From JAWKJY01 sp041393535 (GTDB lineage: Bacteria > Actinomycetota > Thermoleophilia > Gaiellales > Gaiellaceae): a DNA stretch of 64,000 bases. The notes below the pieces were generated by a model. The model had not been told where the DNA came from. It saw only the letters and a list, made by a program, of their open reading frames with translations, and searched no databases. The translations under genes were made by a program, and so were the position numbers. The stretch covers positions 1-64,000 of the forward strand of contig JAWKJY010000006.1 in the NCBI GenBank assembly GCA_041393535.1, written 5' to 3'. Positions 45,922-57,630 of the stretch are shown here, piece by piece. The first letter of the stretch is position 1. Every line of letters begins with the position of its first letter.

Positions 45922-48099
45922 TCAGCCGCCGGAGCGGCGGTACACGGTCTCCACGTACTCCCCGACCATGCGGGTGGTCGTGAAGCGCGGGCCGATCGTC
46001 CGCAGCGAGTCGCGCACCTTCGCGAGCCAGGCGCGCGGGATGCCGTCGTCGCCGCGGTCGTGGAAGAGCGGCCGGATCTCGTGCTCGATCGTGTCGTACA
46101 GCGCCTGCGCGTCGCGGGCGTCCTGGGCGGCCTCGTCGGCGTCGACGGAGCCGTCGATCGACCAGCCGTTCGTCCCGTCCGCCGCCTCGGGCCACCAGCC
46201 GTCGAGCACGCTGAACATCAGGCCGCCGTTCATCGCCGCCTTCATGCCGCTCGTGCCGCTCGCCTCGAGCGGCGGGCGCGGCAGGTTGAGCCAGACGTCG
46301 CAGCCGGAGACGAGGTACGGCGCGATCCGCATGTCGTAGTCCTCGACGAAGGCGACGCGGTTCGTCGGCGCGGCGTCCCGCTTGAGCGCGAACATCCGCT
46401 GCGCGATCGCCTTCGCGCCGTCGTCGAGCGGGTGTGCCTTGCCGGCGAAGACGAGCTGGATCGGCGGGTCGCCCTGGAGGAGCGAGACCGCCCGGCCGGG
46501 GTCGTAGGCGACGAGGTTCAGCCGCTTGTACGTCGCGAGGCGGCGCGCGAAGCCGACCGTCAGCGTGCCCGGCTCGAAGAGCGTCTCCGCCTGGCGGGCG
46601 AGGTCGATCGCCTCGCCGCGCGCGAGCCGGTCCGTGACGACGCGCCGGCGCAGCATGTCGATCAGCCGCATCCGCAGGACGTTGCGCACCTCCCACAGCT
46701 CCTCGTCCGGGATCGCGTCGACGGCGTCCCAGACGGCCGGATCGGACTGCCGCTGGCGCCAGTCGGCCGGGAAGTAGCGGTCGAGCAGCGCCTGCATCGG
46801 CGGGGCCATCCAGGTCGGCAGGTGAACGCCGTTCGTCACGTGACCGATCGGGACGGCGTCGGTCGGCCGGTCGGGGACGATCGGGTGCCACATCGCCCGC
46901 GCGAGCCCGCCGTGGCGGCGGCTGACGCCGTTCGTCGAGCGCGCGGCGCGGATCGCGAGGGGCGTCAGGCCGGCCGGCTCATGCGCGTCGGCCTGGTGGA
47001 CGCGACCGAGCTCGAGGAACGCCTCCGGGTCGAAGCCGAGGCTCGTCGGGACGCGGCCGAGCGCGGCGAGCAGCTCCTCGCGGGCGTACGTCTCGTTGCC
47101 GGCCGGGACGGGCGTGTGCGTCGTGAACGCGAACCGGTCGCGGACCTGCGCGATCGCGTCCTGCAGCCGCGTGCCCGGCGCGGCCTCGCGGGCCGCGATC
47201 TCGAGCGCGGCGAGCGCGGGATGGCCCTCGTTCAGGTGGAACAGGGCCGGGTCGATGCCCATCGCGTCGAGGGCGCGAACGGCGCCGAGGCCGAGGACGG
47301 CGTACTGGGCGAGCCGGATCGAGCGGGAGCCCTCGTACAGGCGGGTCGAGACCCAGCGCTCGAGCGGCGTGTTCTCCGTCACCTCGGTGTCGAGCAGGTA
47401 GAGCGGCACCCGGCCGACCTGCGCCCGCCACACGTGCACGGCGACGTCCTCGTCCCAGATCGGGACGGTCACCGTCAACGGCGTGCCGTCCGTGCGCCGG
47501 ACGCGCGCGAGCGGCATCGTCTCCGGGTCGCTCTCGAGCCAGTACTCGTGCTGCCAGCCGCTCAGGTCGACGCGCTGGTGGAAGTAGCCGCGGCGGTAGA
47601 GCAGGCCCACGCCGACGAACGGGTACGCGCGGTCGGACGCCTCCTTGAGCACGTCGCCCGCGAGCACGCCGAGGCCGCCCGAGTAGACCGGCAGCGACGG
47701 GTGCACCCCGAACTCGGCGCAGAGGAACGCCACCGGGCGGCCGTCCCCGAAGACGTCGACGGCCGGCCGCGCGAGGTCCTCGTCGAGCTCGCGCACGACC
47801 CGGTCGACCCGCCCGAGGTAGTCCTCGTCGGTCGCCGCCTTCAGCGCAGTCGTCTCCGCCAGGTCGCGGAGGAAGCGGACCGGGTTGTCGTCGACGAGCG
47901 CGAAGCGGTGGGCGCCCAGCTCGCGGAAGAGCTCGCGGCCGTCGGGCGTCCACGACCAGCGGAAGTTGTACGCGAGCCGTGCGAGCGGCTGCAGCGGCTC
48001 GGGCAGGCGCCGTGCGAGGCGCTCGGCGGCGCGCGCGAGCTCGACCGTGCCGTCGCCCTGCGGGCTCGGCCCGCGTGCCTGATCCTGACCCCCGGTCAC
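45922..48099 (-). CDS. glgP: Alpha-glucan (glycogen) phosphorylase, copy 1
   Basis: 725 residues of the shorter, DUF3417-containing phosphorylase type. Releases glucose-1-phosphate from glycogen or maltodextrin. N-terminal LARLAYNFRWSWTPDGRELF, catalytic core YSGGLGVLAGDVLKEASD, LFHLNEGHPALA, and the PLP-Lys region EASGTSGMKAAMNGGLMF. GTG at 48099 overlaps the GH57 gene stop by four bases. Last gene of the operon. A paralogue occupies 54197-56766. Confidence 0.95.
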   Translation of the reverse strand: MTGGQDQARGPSPQGDGTVELARAAERLARRLPEPLQPLARLAYNFRWSWTPDGRELFRELGAHRFALVDDNPVRFLRDLAETTALKAATDEDYLGRVDRVVRELDEDLARPAVDVFGDGRPVAFLCAEFGVHPSLPVYSGGLGVLAGDVLKEASDRAYPFVGVGLLYRRGYFHQRVDLSGWQHEYWLESDPETMPLARVRRTDGTPLTVTVPIWDEDVAVHVWRAQVGRVPLYLLDTEVTENTPLERWVSTRLYEGSRSIRLAQYAVLGLGAVRALDAMGIDPALFHLNEGHPALAALEIAAREAAPGTRLQDAIAQVRDRFAFTTHTPVPAGNETYAREELLAALGRVPTSLGFDPEAFLELGRVHQADAHEPAGLTPLAIRAARSTNGVSRRHGGLARAMWHPIVPDRPTDAVPIGHVTNGVHLPTWMAPPMQALLDRYFPADWRQRQSDPAVWDAVDAIPDEELWEVRNVLRMRLIDMLRRRVVTDRLARGEAIDLARQAETLFEPGTLTVGFARRLATYKRLNLVAYDPGRAVSLLQGDPPIQLVFAGKAHPLDDGAKAIAQRMFALKRDAAPTNRVAFVEDYDMRIAPYLVSGCDVWLNLPRPPLEASGTSGMKAAMNGGLMFSVLDGWWPEAADGTNGWSIDGSVDADEAAQDARDAQALYDTIEHEIRPLFHDRGDDGIPRAWLAKVRDSLRTIGPRFTTTRMVGEYVETVYRRSGG

Positions 48100-50135
48100 G
48101 CTGGAACGCTACCGGTCGGGACGGCGTAGGCGACGCGGAGGGCCCGCGCCGCTGGCGCGAAGGCGCCGGCGCGCGCCGCGAGGCCGGGGTCGCGGAGGGC
48201 CGCGTCGCGGGCGGCGACGAGCGCCTCGGCGGCGGCGTCGGCCGCGTCGCCCTCGAGCGGCGCGGCCGCGGCCAGGAGCGCCGAGAGCGCGGCGGCCTCG
48301 GGCTCGCCGAGGGTCGTCTGCCGGATCCGCCGCGCCAGCGCGCGTAGCCCGAGCCGCGCCTCGCCGGGCGCGCCGAGCGCTCCCGTCGCGGCGGCGGCCG
48401 CCGCGTCCGCCTCGAGGCCGGGCAGGCCCAGCTCGACCGGTGGGACGCCGTCCGCCTCCGGGTGGGCCCGGGCGGTCGTCGCGAGCCCGCGCGGCTCGGC
48501 CTCGACGGCGATCGCGGTCTCGACCAGGGTCGGGCGGTGGCGGACGCGGACGCGGCCGGGGTCATCGTCCGGGAGGACGTCCCAGTCGCCGCGGCGGCCG
48601 ATCGAGCGGCCGCCCGCGGCCTCGACCACCGCGGCGGCGGCGGCGAGGTGCGCCGGGCCGACCCGCGAGCCGCCGACCCGCCCCGCCCAGAGCGCCCGCC
48701 CGTCGGCGTGCCCGGGCTCGTTCGAGCGGATCGACGCGAGCCGCTCCACCAGCTCCGCCTCCAGGTCGACCCCGGTGGCCTCGCGGGCCAGGTCGAGCGC
48801 GCGGCCCGCATGGCGCAGGACGATCCCCGTCTCGATCCCGGCCGGGTCGGCGAAGAACCAGCCGCAGCTCGTCGTCGCGAGCAGGGCGTTGCGCTGCAGC
48901 TCGAGGAGGGCGAGCGCGCGGCTCGTCTCCGCCTCGTCGAGCGCACGCGGCGCGAGCCGCGCGACGAGGTCCTCCCCGCGCTCGGCGCCGGCGACGACCG
49001 AGCCGTACGCGTTCCGCGCGGCCCACGGGTCGCCGAGCAGTGGCGCCGCAGCACCCTCGTAGACGCTCCCGAGCGCGTCGAGCAGCCAGTCGACGGCCTC
49101 GCGCAGCGGCGCCCGCCAGGCCTGCGACCAGCCGGGCTGCGACCCCGTCGTGCAGCCGCAGTCCGCCCGCCAGCGCTCGATCCCGTGGGCGCAGCTCCAG
49201 GAGGACGGCTCGACCAGCTCGACCTCGTCGACGGGCGGGTAGGAGGCGAGGTGCTCGCTCGGGGTCGTCACGTGCAGGCCGCCGTCGTCCTCGAGCAGGC
49301 GCAGGGCGCGCGCGAGCGCCATCTCGCCGTGCGCGTGGTGGTGGCCGAACGTCTCGCCGTCCGTCGCGAGCAGCACGAGCTGCGGCTCGTCGTCGGGGCG
49401 GAACGCGGCCCGGATCGCGGCTGCGAGCGCATGGCCGTCGTGGAGCAGCCCGTCGAAGGCGATCGCGCGGGACAGGGGGCCGTGCGCGAAGAGGACGGCG
49501 AACGGCCGGCCCGAGGGCAGCCGGACGAGGTAGGGGCGCGTCGGGTCGACCCGCTCGCCGGAGACGTCGTGCCAGGCGCCGCGGCGGCGGCGGACACGCG
49601 CGGCCTGCTGCGGGGTGAGGAGCGCGAAGCGGACGCCGTGGTCGGCGAGCGACTCGAGCGAGGGCACGTCGACGGCCGCCTCGGGCAACCACATCCCCTC
49701 GGGCGGGCGGCCGAAGCGGTGCCGGAAGTCCTCGACGCCCCAGGCGACGAGCGTGTCCCGGTCGCGGGCGCTCGCGAGCGGCAGGATCGCGTGGATCGCG
49801 GGCGAGCCGAGGGCGCGGCCGCGCCCCGGGGCGACGACCTCGCGGTCGGCCGCGCGCAGGGCGACGTCCACCTCCGGCGCGTGCTCGGCCAGCCAGCGGT
49901 GGAGCGTCGGGACGACGTTCCAGCTGGTGCGGGCGTAGTTGTCGCCGACGTCCTCCACGAGCCCGGCGGGGTCGAGCAGCCGAGCGCCGGCGTTGCGCCG
50001 GTAGCACTCGGCGGCGATCCGCGCGTTCCAGTCGTGGTGTGGAAGCGCGCTCGGCTCGGGCTCGACCAGGCCGAGCCACGGGTGCTCGCGGGGCGGCTGG
50101 TAGAGGTGCAGGTGGACGCAGACGGCGCGGTGCAT
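48096..50135 (-). CDS. GH57-family glycoside hydrolase with DUF3536 C-terminus
   Basis: About 679 residues. N-terminal GH57 (beta/alpha)7 barrel: VCVHLHLYQPPREHPWLG, WLPEAAVDVPSLESLADHG, and LLATDGETFGHHHAHGEMAL. The C-terminal helical part (DPWAARNAYGSVVAG, FFADPAGIETGIVLRHAGRA) fits the DUF3536-type extension. GH57 members are amylopullulanases, 4-alpha-glucanotransferases or branching enzymes; the operon points to alpha-glucan substrates. ATG overlaps the glgB stop (ATGA at 50133-50137 region). Codes for a cytoplasmic protein with no signal. Confidence 0.9.
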   Translation of the reverse strand: MHRAVCVHLHLYQPPREHPWLGLVEPEPSALPHHDWNARIAAECYRRNAGARLLDPAGLVEDVGDNYARTSWNVVPTLHRWLAEHAPEVDVALRAADREVVAPGRGRALGSPAIHAILPLASARDRDTLVAWGVEDFRHRFGRPPEGMWLPEAAVDVPSLESLADHGVRFALLTPQQAARVRRRRGAWHDVSGERVDPTRPYLVRLPSGRPFAVLFAHGPLSRAIAFDGLLHDGHALAAAIRAAFRPDDEPQLVLLATDGETFGHHHAHGEMALARALRLLEDDGGLHVTTPSEHLASYPPVDEVELVEPSSWSCAHGIERWRADCGCTTGSQPGWSQAWRAPLREAVDWLLDALGSVYEGAAAPLLGDPWAARNAYGSVVAGAERGEDLVARLAPRALDEAETSRALALLELQRNALLATTSCGWFFADPAGIETGIVLRHAGRALDLAREATGVDLEAELVERLASIRSNEPGHADGRALWAGRVGGSRVGPAHLAAAAAVVEAAGGRSIGRRGDWDVLPDDDPGRVRVRHRPTLVETAIAVEAEPRGLATTARAHPEADGVPPVELGLPGLEADAAAAAATGALGAPGEARLGLRALARRIRQTTLGEPEAAALSALLAAAAPLEGDAADAAAEALVAARDAALRDPGLAARAGAFAPAARALRVAYAVPTGSVPA

Positions 50136-53100
50136 CAGGTCTCGCGGCGGAGGAACAGCACGCCGAGCGGCGGCAGGGTCACGGCGGCGCTCTGCTCGCG
50201 CCCGTGCCACGGGATCGGCTGCGTCTCGATCACCTGGTCGACGCCGTGGCCGGAGCCGCCGAACTCCGCGGCGTCGGAGCTCGCCAGCACCGTCCAGCGG
50301 CCCGGCCGCGGCAGGCCGACCCGGTAGTCGTGGCGCGGCACGGGCGTCAGGTTGGCGACGACCGCGACGGGCTCGCAGTCGCGCCCGCGCCGCTCGAAGG
50401 CGAAGACGCTGTGCTCGCGATCGGTGCAGTCGATCCAGGCGAAGCCGGCCGGGTCGGCGTCGAGCTCGTGCAGCGCGGGCTCGTCGCGGTAGAGCCCGTT
50501 CAGCCGCGCCACCCAGCGGGAGACGCCCGCGTGCCCCTCGTCCTCGAGCAGGTGCCAGTCGAGGCTCGCCTCGTGCTGCCACTCGCCGGGCTGCGCCAGC
50601 TCGGCGCCCATGAAGAGGAGCTTCTTCCCGGGCGTCCCGGTCATCAGGCCGTAGAGCGCGCGCAGGTTCGCGCGCTGCTGCCACGCGTCCCCGGGCATCC
50701 GCCCGAGCAGCGAGCCCTTCCCGTGCACGACCTCGTCGTGGGAGAGCGGCAGGACGAAGTTCTCCGTCCAGGCGTAGAGGCCGCGGAAGGTCAGGTCCTC
50801 CTGGTGGTAGCGGCGGTGCACCGGGTCGCGCCCGAAGTACGCGAGCGTGTCGTGCATCCAGCCCATGTCCCACTTGAAGCCGAAGCCCAGCCCGCCCGCG
50901 TAGACGGGCCGCGAGACGGCCGGCCACGCGGTCGACTCCTCCGCGATCGTCATGGTGTCCGGGAAGGTCGCGTAGACCTCCTCGTTCAGCGTGCGCAGCA
51001 GCTCGAGCGCCTCGAGGTTCTCGCGGCCGCCGAACCGGTTCGGCACCCACTCGCCCTCGCGGCGGGAGTAGTCGAGGTAGAGCATCGAGGCGACCGCGTC
51101 GATGCGCAGGCCGTCGGCGTGGTAGCGGTCGAGCCAGAACAGCGCGTTCGAGACGAGGAAGCTCCGCACCTCGTTGCGGCCGTAGTTGAAGATCCAGCTC
51201 TGCCAGTCGGGGTGGACGCGCTGGCGCGGGTCCTCGTGCTCGTAGAGGAACGTCCCGTCGAAGGCCGCGAGCCCGTGCGGGTCGGCCGGGAAGTGCGAGG
51301 GAACCCAGTCGAGGATCACGCCGACCCCGCGCTGGTGCAGGTGCTCGATCATCGCCATCAGGTCCTCGGGCCGCCCGTAGCGCGCCGTCGGCGCGAAGTA
51401 GCCGGTCACCTGGTAGCCCCACGAGCCGTAGAACGGGTGCTCCATCACCGGCAGGAGCTCGACGTGCGTGAAGCCGTGCGCGAGCGCGTGGTCGGCGAGC
51501 AGCGGCGCGAGCTCGCGGTAGGTGAGCCAGCGGTCGCCCTCCTCCGGGACGCGCCGCCAGGAGCCGAGGTGGACCTCGTAGATCGAGATCGGCCGGTCGA
51601 CGCGCTGGCGGTCGCCGCGCTCGCGCAGCCAGTCGCGGTCCGACCAGGCGCGGTCGAGGTCGCAGACGACCGAGGCGGTGCGCGGCGGCTCCTCCGCGGC
51701 GAACGCGAACGGGTCGGCCTTGTCGAGCGGCGGGCCTCCGTCGCGCGGGTGCAGGCGGTACTTGTAGGTCGCGCCGGTGCCGACGCCGGGGACGAACCCC
51801 TCCCAGAGGCCGGACTGGCCGCGGGCGCGCAGCGGGTGGCGGGCCCCGTCCCAGCCGTTGAAGTCGCCGATCACGCTCACGTGCTCGGCGTTCGGGGCCC
51901 AGACCGCGAAGTACGTGCCGGCGACGCCGCGCGCCTCGAGCGGGTGGGCGCCGAGCTTGCGGTAGAGCCGGAAGTGGCGGCCCTCGTTGAACAGGTGGAC
52001 GTCCTCGTCGGAGAGCAGGCTGACGCCGAAGACGGTCTCGGGCGCCCGGCCGAGCGTCGGCGCGGTCGGCGCCTCGACGGTCCGCCCGCGCGAGGCGCGG
52101 ACGGCGGCGAGCGACTCGTGGACGTCCTCGTCCGCCGCGATCTCCTCGAGCGTGCGGGAGGCGGCGCGGCGCCAGTTCGGCCGCTCGCGGTGCGTGCCCG
52201 GCAGGTTCTGCGCCTCCGTCTCGAGCAGCAGGTCCTCGACGGAGACGAGCACCACGCCCGCCTCGCTCGCCGCGAGCGCGGCGTGCAGGGCGTCGAGCAC
52301 CGGGCGCGGCGCCTCCTCCGACGAGGCGGCGGCCTCGTCCGCGAGCCGCGCGAGGATCGCCCGGTCCCGCGCGCGGTCGGCCCGGGCGGCGTCGGCCGCG
52401 TCCGGCGCGAGCTGGCCGATCTCGACCCGCTCCTCGACGTCGCGCGCCGTCCACCAGCCCGCGAAGGTCGGCAGGTCGTGCGTCCCGAACGAGGCGACGC
52501 TGCCCGGCGGCGGCGGCACGAGCGGCGGGTCGGCGCCCGCGTCGAGCGCGAACTGCGCGACCGACATGCGGCGCAGGCCGTGGCGCTCCATCGCCTCCCG
52601 CAGGGCCGGGTCGACCGTCCCGAGGTCCTCGCCGACGACGTCCGCGCCGTGGCGCGCGGCCTCGAGGCAGACGACCGCGAGCTGCTCGTCGGCGGGCATC
52701 CGGACGTAGACGCCGTCCGCCGCGCTCGCACCGTCCGGCACCCAGAACGTCCGCTGCAGGCCCATCACGTGGTCGATCCGGAGCAGGCCGGCGACGCGCA
52801 GGTGCCGCGCGAGCGACGCGCGCAACAGCTCGTGCCCGGCCGTCCGGATCGTCTCCGGATGGGCGGGCGGCAGCCCCCACGACTGGCCGGCGGTGAAGAA
52901 CGGGTCGGGCGGCGCGCCGAGCGAGACGCCGGCGGCGAACTGCTCGCGGCAGGCCCAGACGTCGTACCCGTCCGGATGGACGCCGACCGGCAGGTCGAGC
53001 GCGAGCACCTGGCCCCGCTCGCGCAGGCGGCGGGCGAGCTCCTCCACCTGCTCCTCGAGGATCCACTGCGCGTAGCCGAAGTACCGCTCGGTCTCCGGGT

Positions 53101-54189
53101 CGACGTCGGCCCAGCGGATCGTCCGGTCGCGGACGCTCGCCGGCCAGGCGCGCCAGTTCGCGCCGAACCGCTCGCCCGCCGCGCGGAAGCGCGCGTAGTC
53201 GGAGACGACCGGCCGCTCGAGCAGCCACGTGCGGAAGGCGCCTCGCGGCCGGCGGCCGCCGACGAGCGCGTCGGCGCACGCCTCGAGCACCCCGCTTCGC
53301 CGCCATCACGGCCGCGTGGTCGACGAGCTCCTGCTCCCGGCGCGCCGCCCGCGCGGCGGGCTCGCCAGGTCGGAGACGAGCCGGCGCGCCGCGGGCGACC
53401 AGGCGAGCTCGGGGATCCGCTCGACGTCGATCCACAGCTCGTGGAAGAAGCGGCGGCTGATCGGCGCGTACGGGCTGGGCTCACACGGGTCGCCGGCGAA
53501 CCCGGCCACGAGCGGCAGCGTCGAGACGACCGTCGCGCCCTCCGTCCCGGCCCAGCTCGCGAGCGACTCGAGGTCGGTCAGGTCGCCGAGGCCCCAACCG
53601 CGCTGCGTCCGGACGGCGTGCAGCGGCAGGAAGACGCCGTACGAGGGCCGCTCGCCGCCGGGGCGGCTGCGCGCGCCGCGCGTCGGCGCGACGATCACGA
53701 GGCCCGAGTGCTCCCGGTTGCGGTAGGAGACGGTCAGCCGGTGGTAGCCGGCAGGCAGCGCCAGCGGCAGCCCGAGCTGGCGGACGACCGTCGCCTGGCG
53801 ATCGAGGCGCTCCCGCTGGAGCACGGGGAGCTCGCCGGCCCGTGCCTGCCACTCCGTCCGCCCGCCGCCGCCGCCGCCGTCGAGCTCGAGCGAGCAGAGG
53901 AGCAGTGCGTCGTGCTCCGACTCGGGCAGGCGGATCGTCGCCTGGCCGCCGCGCCCGTCCCAGACGACCGAGACGGGCTCGAGCACGCGGCCCGCGCGCT
54001 CACCGAGCGCGCACTCGCCGGGCGGCCGGCGCGCCGCCGAGGCCGTCGATGTCGTGCCCGAGCGCCCGCAGCACGGCGACGAGCACGTCGGGGTCGGCCT
54101 CCCGCTCCACGCCGAGGGCGTCGACGTACGAGAGCTCGATGCCGCAGTCCGCCGAGCGCGGCGAGGCTCGCGAGCCCGCGACCCCTCAC
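50135..54189 (-). CDS. malQ-glgB: 4-alpha-glucanotransferase / glycogen branching enzyme fusion (MalQ-GlgB), frameshifted N-terminus
   Basis: One continuous frame (53290 to 50135) joins the last two thirds of MalQ to a whole GlgB. MalQ motifs: LLRIDHVMGLQRTFW, DVVGEDLGTVDP, FGTHDLPTFAGWW. GlgB starts near 52030: VWAPNAEHVSVIGDFNGWD, YEVHLGSWRR, catalytic DGLRIDAVASMLYLDYS, TIAEESTAW and VLPLSHDEVVHGKG. The MalQ N terminus continues upstream to GTG 54189 but in other frames, with breaks near 53293, 53345, 54035 and 54145. Reconstructed protein about 1350 residues. MalQ disproportionates maltodextrins and GlgB adds alpha-1,6 branches; the fusion could channel linear chains to branching. Starts eight bases after the glgP2 stop. 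Confidence 0.9.
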
Positions 54190-54196
54190 GCGGCGC

Positions 54197-56766
54197 TCAG
54201 TCGGACCATCGGATCAGGCCCGGGACGTACGGGTCGGACAGGAACGGATGGCGTGGCAGCGCCCGCGCGGCGAGCGCGGGCACCGGTGCGTCGGGCGCGA
54301 GCTGCACGGAGGCAACGTAGCGACCGCGACCCTCCCTGACGTCGTCGAGCACGGCGTTCACCGCCAGCGGCGGACCTCGGCGGCGGCGACCCAGAGCTGG
54401 ACGCGGACGTCCGCCGGCGAGAGGCCCCCGAGCGTGGCGTCGATCCGGACGAGCAGCCGGCCACGCTCGTCGACGGTCGGCTCGCCCACGCGCAGCGAGA
54501 CCTCGTCCCAGGCGGCGCGCAGGCGGCGCACGGCGCGCGCGACGTCGCGGGCGCGGGCGCCGCCGCCGACTGGAGGCGCGCCGCGCTGCGCCCCAGGCAG
54601 GTAGTAGCGCTCCGCGTAGTCCTGCACCATCGGTGCGAGTGCCACATCGGGGCGAGCGTCGCGATCGACTGCTTGACGCTCGCGAGCCAGCGCGTCGGGA
54701 CGCCGCGCGCGTCGCGCTCGTAGAACGTCGGCACGATCTCCTGCTCCAGCCGCTCGTAGAACGACGCGACGTCGACGGCATCCTGCGCGGCGAGGTCGTC
54801 GTAGGCCTCGACGCCGCCGATGCACCAGCCGATCGGCGGCGCGTCGGCGTCGGCGTCCGCCCAGGCCTCGTCCCACCAGCCGTCCACGGTCGAGAAGTTG
54901 AGCGCGCCGTTCGCGCCGGACTTCATGCCGGCGATGCCGCAGGCCTCGAGCGGCCGACGCGGGGTGTTCAGCCAGACGTCGACGCCCTGGACGAGCAGCC
55001 GGTCCATCGTCATGTCGAAGTCCTCGAGGAAGACGAGCCGGTTCGCGAGCCCGGCGCTCCGCGCGAACGTCACCACCGTCCGCAGCAGCTCCTTGCCTGC
55101 CTCGTCGCGCGGGTGCGCCTTGCCGGCGAAGACGATCTGCACCGGGCGGTCGGCGTCGCCGAGGATCCGCGCGAGCCGGTCGGGGTCCTCGAGGAACAGC
55201 GTCGGGCGCTTGTACGCGACGAAGCGCCCGACGAAGCCGAGCGTCAGCGCCTCCGGGTCGAGCAGCGAGCGGGCCTCCTCGATCCGGGCCCGCGCGGCGC
55301 CGCGGCGGGCGAGCTGGCCGGCGAGCCAGTCCGCGCAGAAGTCGACGAGCCGCGCCCGCCCGGCCTGGCGGACGGCCCAGAGCTCGGCGTCGTCCGCCTC
55401 GAGCAGCTGCCGCCACGTGGCGGGTCGAGCGGGTGCCCGCGCCAGCGTGGCGTGAGCGTCGGTCGAGCAGGTCGCCCATCTCGGGCGAGCCACGACTGGT
55501 AGTGGATCCCGTTCGTGACGTGTCCGACCGGCACCTCGGGGAGCGGCACCCGCGGCCAGAGCGCGCCCACTGCTCGCGCGTGACCGAGCCGTGCAGCCGG
55601 CTGACGCCCGCGCGGTTGCCGGCGAGGCGCAGGGCGAGCACCGTCGGGCAGAAGGCGTCCTCGGTGCGGGCCGGTTCGACGCGGCCGAGCGCCAGCAGCT
55701 CGTCGAGTGCGATCCCGAGCAGGGCGGCGTACGGCGCGAGGTAGCGGCGCGCGAGCGCCGGCGGGAAGTAGTCGTGGCCGGCGGCGACCGGCGTGTGCGT
55801 CGTGAACAGCAGCTCGTGGGCGACCGCCTCGCGCGCCTCGGCGAAGGTCAGGCCCGCGCGGGCCATCTGGCGGCGGATCCGCTCGAGCGTCGCGAAGGCG
55901 GTGTGGCCCTCGTTCAGGTGGACGAAGGTCGGCTCGTGGCCGAGCGCGGCGAGCGCGCGCAGGCCGCCCACGCCGAGCAGCAGCTCCTGCTGGATGCGGG
56001 TCTCGAGGTCGCCCCCGTAGAGGCGGCGGGTGATGCGCCGGTCGTCCGCCGAGTTGGCGGGCGCGGCCGAGTCGAGCAGGACGAGCCGGTTGCGCCCGAC
56101 CGGGGCCGTCCAGACGCGCAGGACGATGTCGCGCCCGGGGAACGGGACGGTCACCTCGAGCGGCCGGCCGAGGACGTCCCGGGCGGGTGCGAGCGGCATG
56201 CGCTCGGGCTCGATCACCTCCCACGACTCCTGCTGGCGCCCGTCGTCGTCGAGCCACTGGTGCGACGTCTCCCGGTAGAGCAGGCCGACGCCGACGAGGG
56301 GGACGCCGAGCGCGCTCGCGGACTTCAGCTGCTCGCCGGCGACCGCGCCGAGGCCGCCCGCGTAGATCGGCAGCGCGTCGCAGAAGGCGAACTCGGCCGA
56401 GAGGTACGCGACCTCGAACGGCTCGTGCGACCCGACCTGGCGCTCGCGGAACCACGTGTCGTCCCTCTCGGCCTCGTACGTCGTAAAGTTCTCGACGACG
56501 GCCGCGGCCAGGGCGGCGAGCTCCTGATCGGCAGCGAGGCGAGAGCGGACGCCCGAGGCGCCGAGGACGTCGAGCAGGCGCAGGGGGTTGCCGTTCACGC
56601 CGCGCCAGCGGTCGGGGTCGAGCCGCTCGAACAGCGTCAGCGCGGGCGCGCTCCACGTCCAGCGGAGGTTCCGCGCCACCTCCCGGAGCTCGGCGATCCC
56701 GGGCTGCGGCGACGCCGCCGGCCTGGCGCTCCTGCGCGTCGTCCGGGCACCGCCGCTCGCCTCCAC
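54197..56766 (-). CDS. glgP: Alpha-glucan phosphorylase, copy 2 (multiple frameshifts)
   Basis: About 855 residues once repaired. N-terminal LREVARNLRWTWSAPALTLF, core YAGGLGAVAGEQLKSASALG, FVHLNEGHTAFATLER, and PLP-Lys region GIAGMKSGANGALNFSTVDG. C terminus RGRYVASVQLAPD then LSDPYVPGLIRWSD. The frame breaks near 55565, 55480, 55435, 54645 and 54365; each flank matches the family, so these are probably sequencing indels. GTG 56766 chosen with AGGGG upstream; an ATG at 56802 is possible. First gene of the glycogen operon. Differs clearly from copy 1, being a longer C-terminally extended type. Confidence 0.85.
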
Positions 56767-56841
56767 GCCCCTATCATCGCCCGCGGGCCGGCATCGATGC
56801 AATCCCCGGTTTCCCGCAGGCGCCCGGCGGGCTCGCCGCGG

Positions 56842-57467
56842 TCAGCCGTCGAGGATGCGCCGCTTCTCGCTCGCGAGCTCGGCGTCCGTCAGGATCCCCG
56901 CCTCGTGGAGCTTGCCAGGCGCTCGAGCCGGGCGATGCGGGCGTCGACGTCCTCCTCGCCGGGCGGGGGCGGCGCGGGCCCGGGCTCGGCCGGCGCGGGG
57001 GCCGCGGCCGGGACGGGCTCGGGGACGAGGACGGCGGGCTGCCCGGGGAGCGCCGCGACGACGTCCGGCTCGACCGTCGGCGGCTCCGGCGGCGCGGGCA
57101 GCAGCTGGGAGCGGCGCGGGCGGAGGCTCCGGGGCGGGCGGCGGCGGCGCGGGCTGGATCGCCTCGGGCGAGACGCCGACGGCGACGCGGTGCGGCTTCA
57201 CCTCGCTCCACTCGATCCGCAGGCGGTTGCGGTGGCCGCGGTCGATCGTCACCGGCACGACCTGGTCGGGCTCCGGCCAGTGCGTCATGCCGACGACGGT
57301 GCGGTACCTGAGGGTGTAGGGCTGCCCGCCCTCGGGCGAGACCTCGAGCTCCATCTCGCAGCTCTGCGACGCGGCCTGGCCCAGGTACTCCGTGCGCGAG
57401 AGGACGCGCGCGGTGCCGCGGCGGATCCGCGATGCGGCGGCTGCGGACGATGTCGCCGAACAGGCAC
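56842..57467 (-). CDS. SHOCT-domain protein (frameshifted)
   Basis: About 208 residues. N-terminal part TARVLSRTEYLGQAASQSCE and VVGMTHWPEPDQVVPVTID is a small beta domain. A Pro/Ala-rich linker follows, then a SHOCT domain (KLHEAGILTDAELASEKRR). GTG 57467 preceded by GGAGG. Frame changes are needed near 57455-57425, 57110 and 56924 (CTGGCAAGCTCC lacks a base), again probably sequencing errors. SHOCT domains are short oligomerisation modules; function unknown. Confidence 0.7.
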
Positions 57468-57630
57468 GCCAGACCTCCGGGAGTCGCCGGACGGGAAGGC
57501 GGGGCGGCCAGGCCACTCCGCGGCCCGAAGGGTACCGCCCGTCACGGTGGTGTCGCGCCGGCCCCGCGACCGTAGGCTCCCGGGAGGCGGCGCGCGCCGC
57601 CCGACCACCCCGTCCGACCGGAGGAGCACC

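Noticed and set aside
48096..53435. A single 1779-codon minus-strand frame across GH57 and MalQ-GlgB
   Set aside because: Only the part below 50135 (GH57) reads as protein; the rest is an out-of-frame shadow of MalQ-GlgB.
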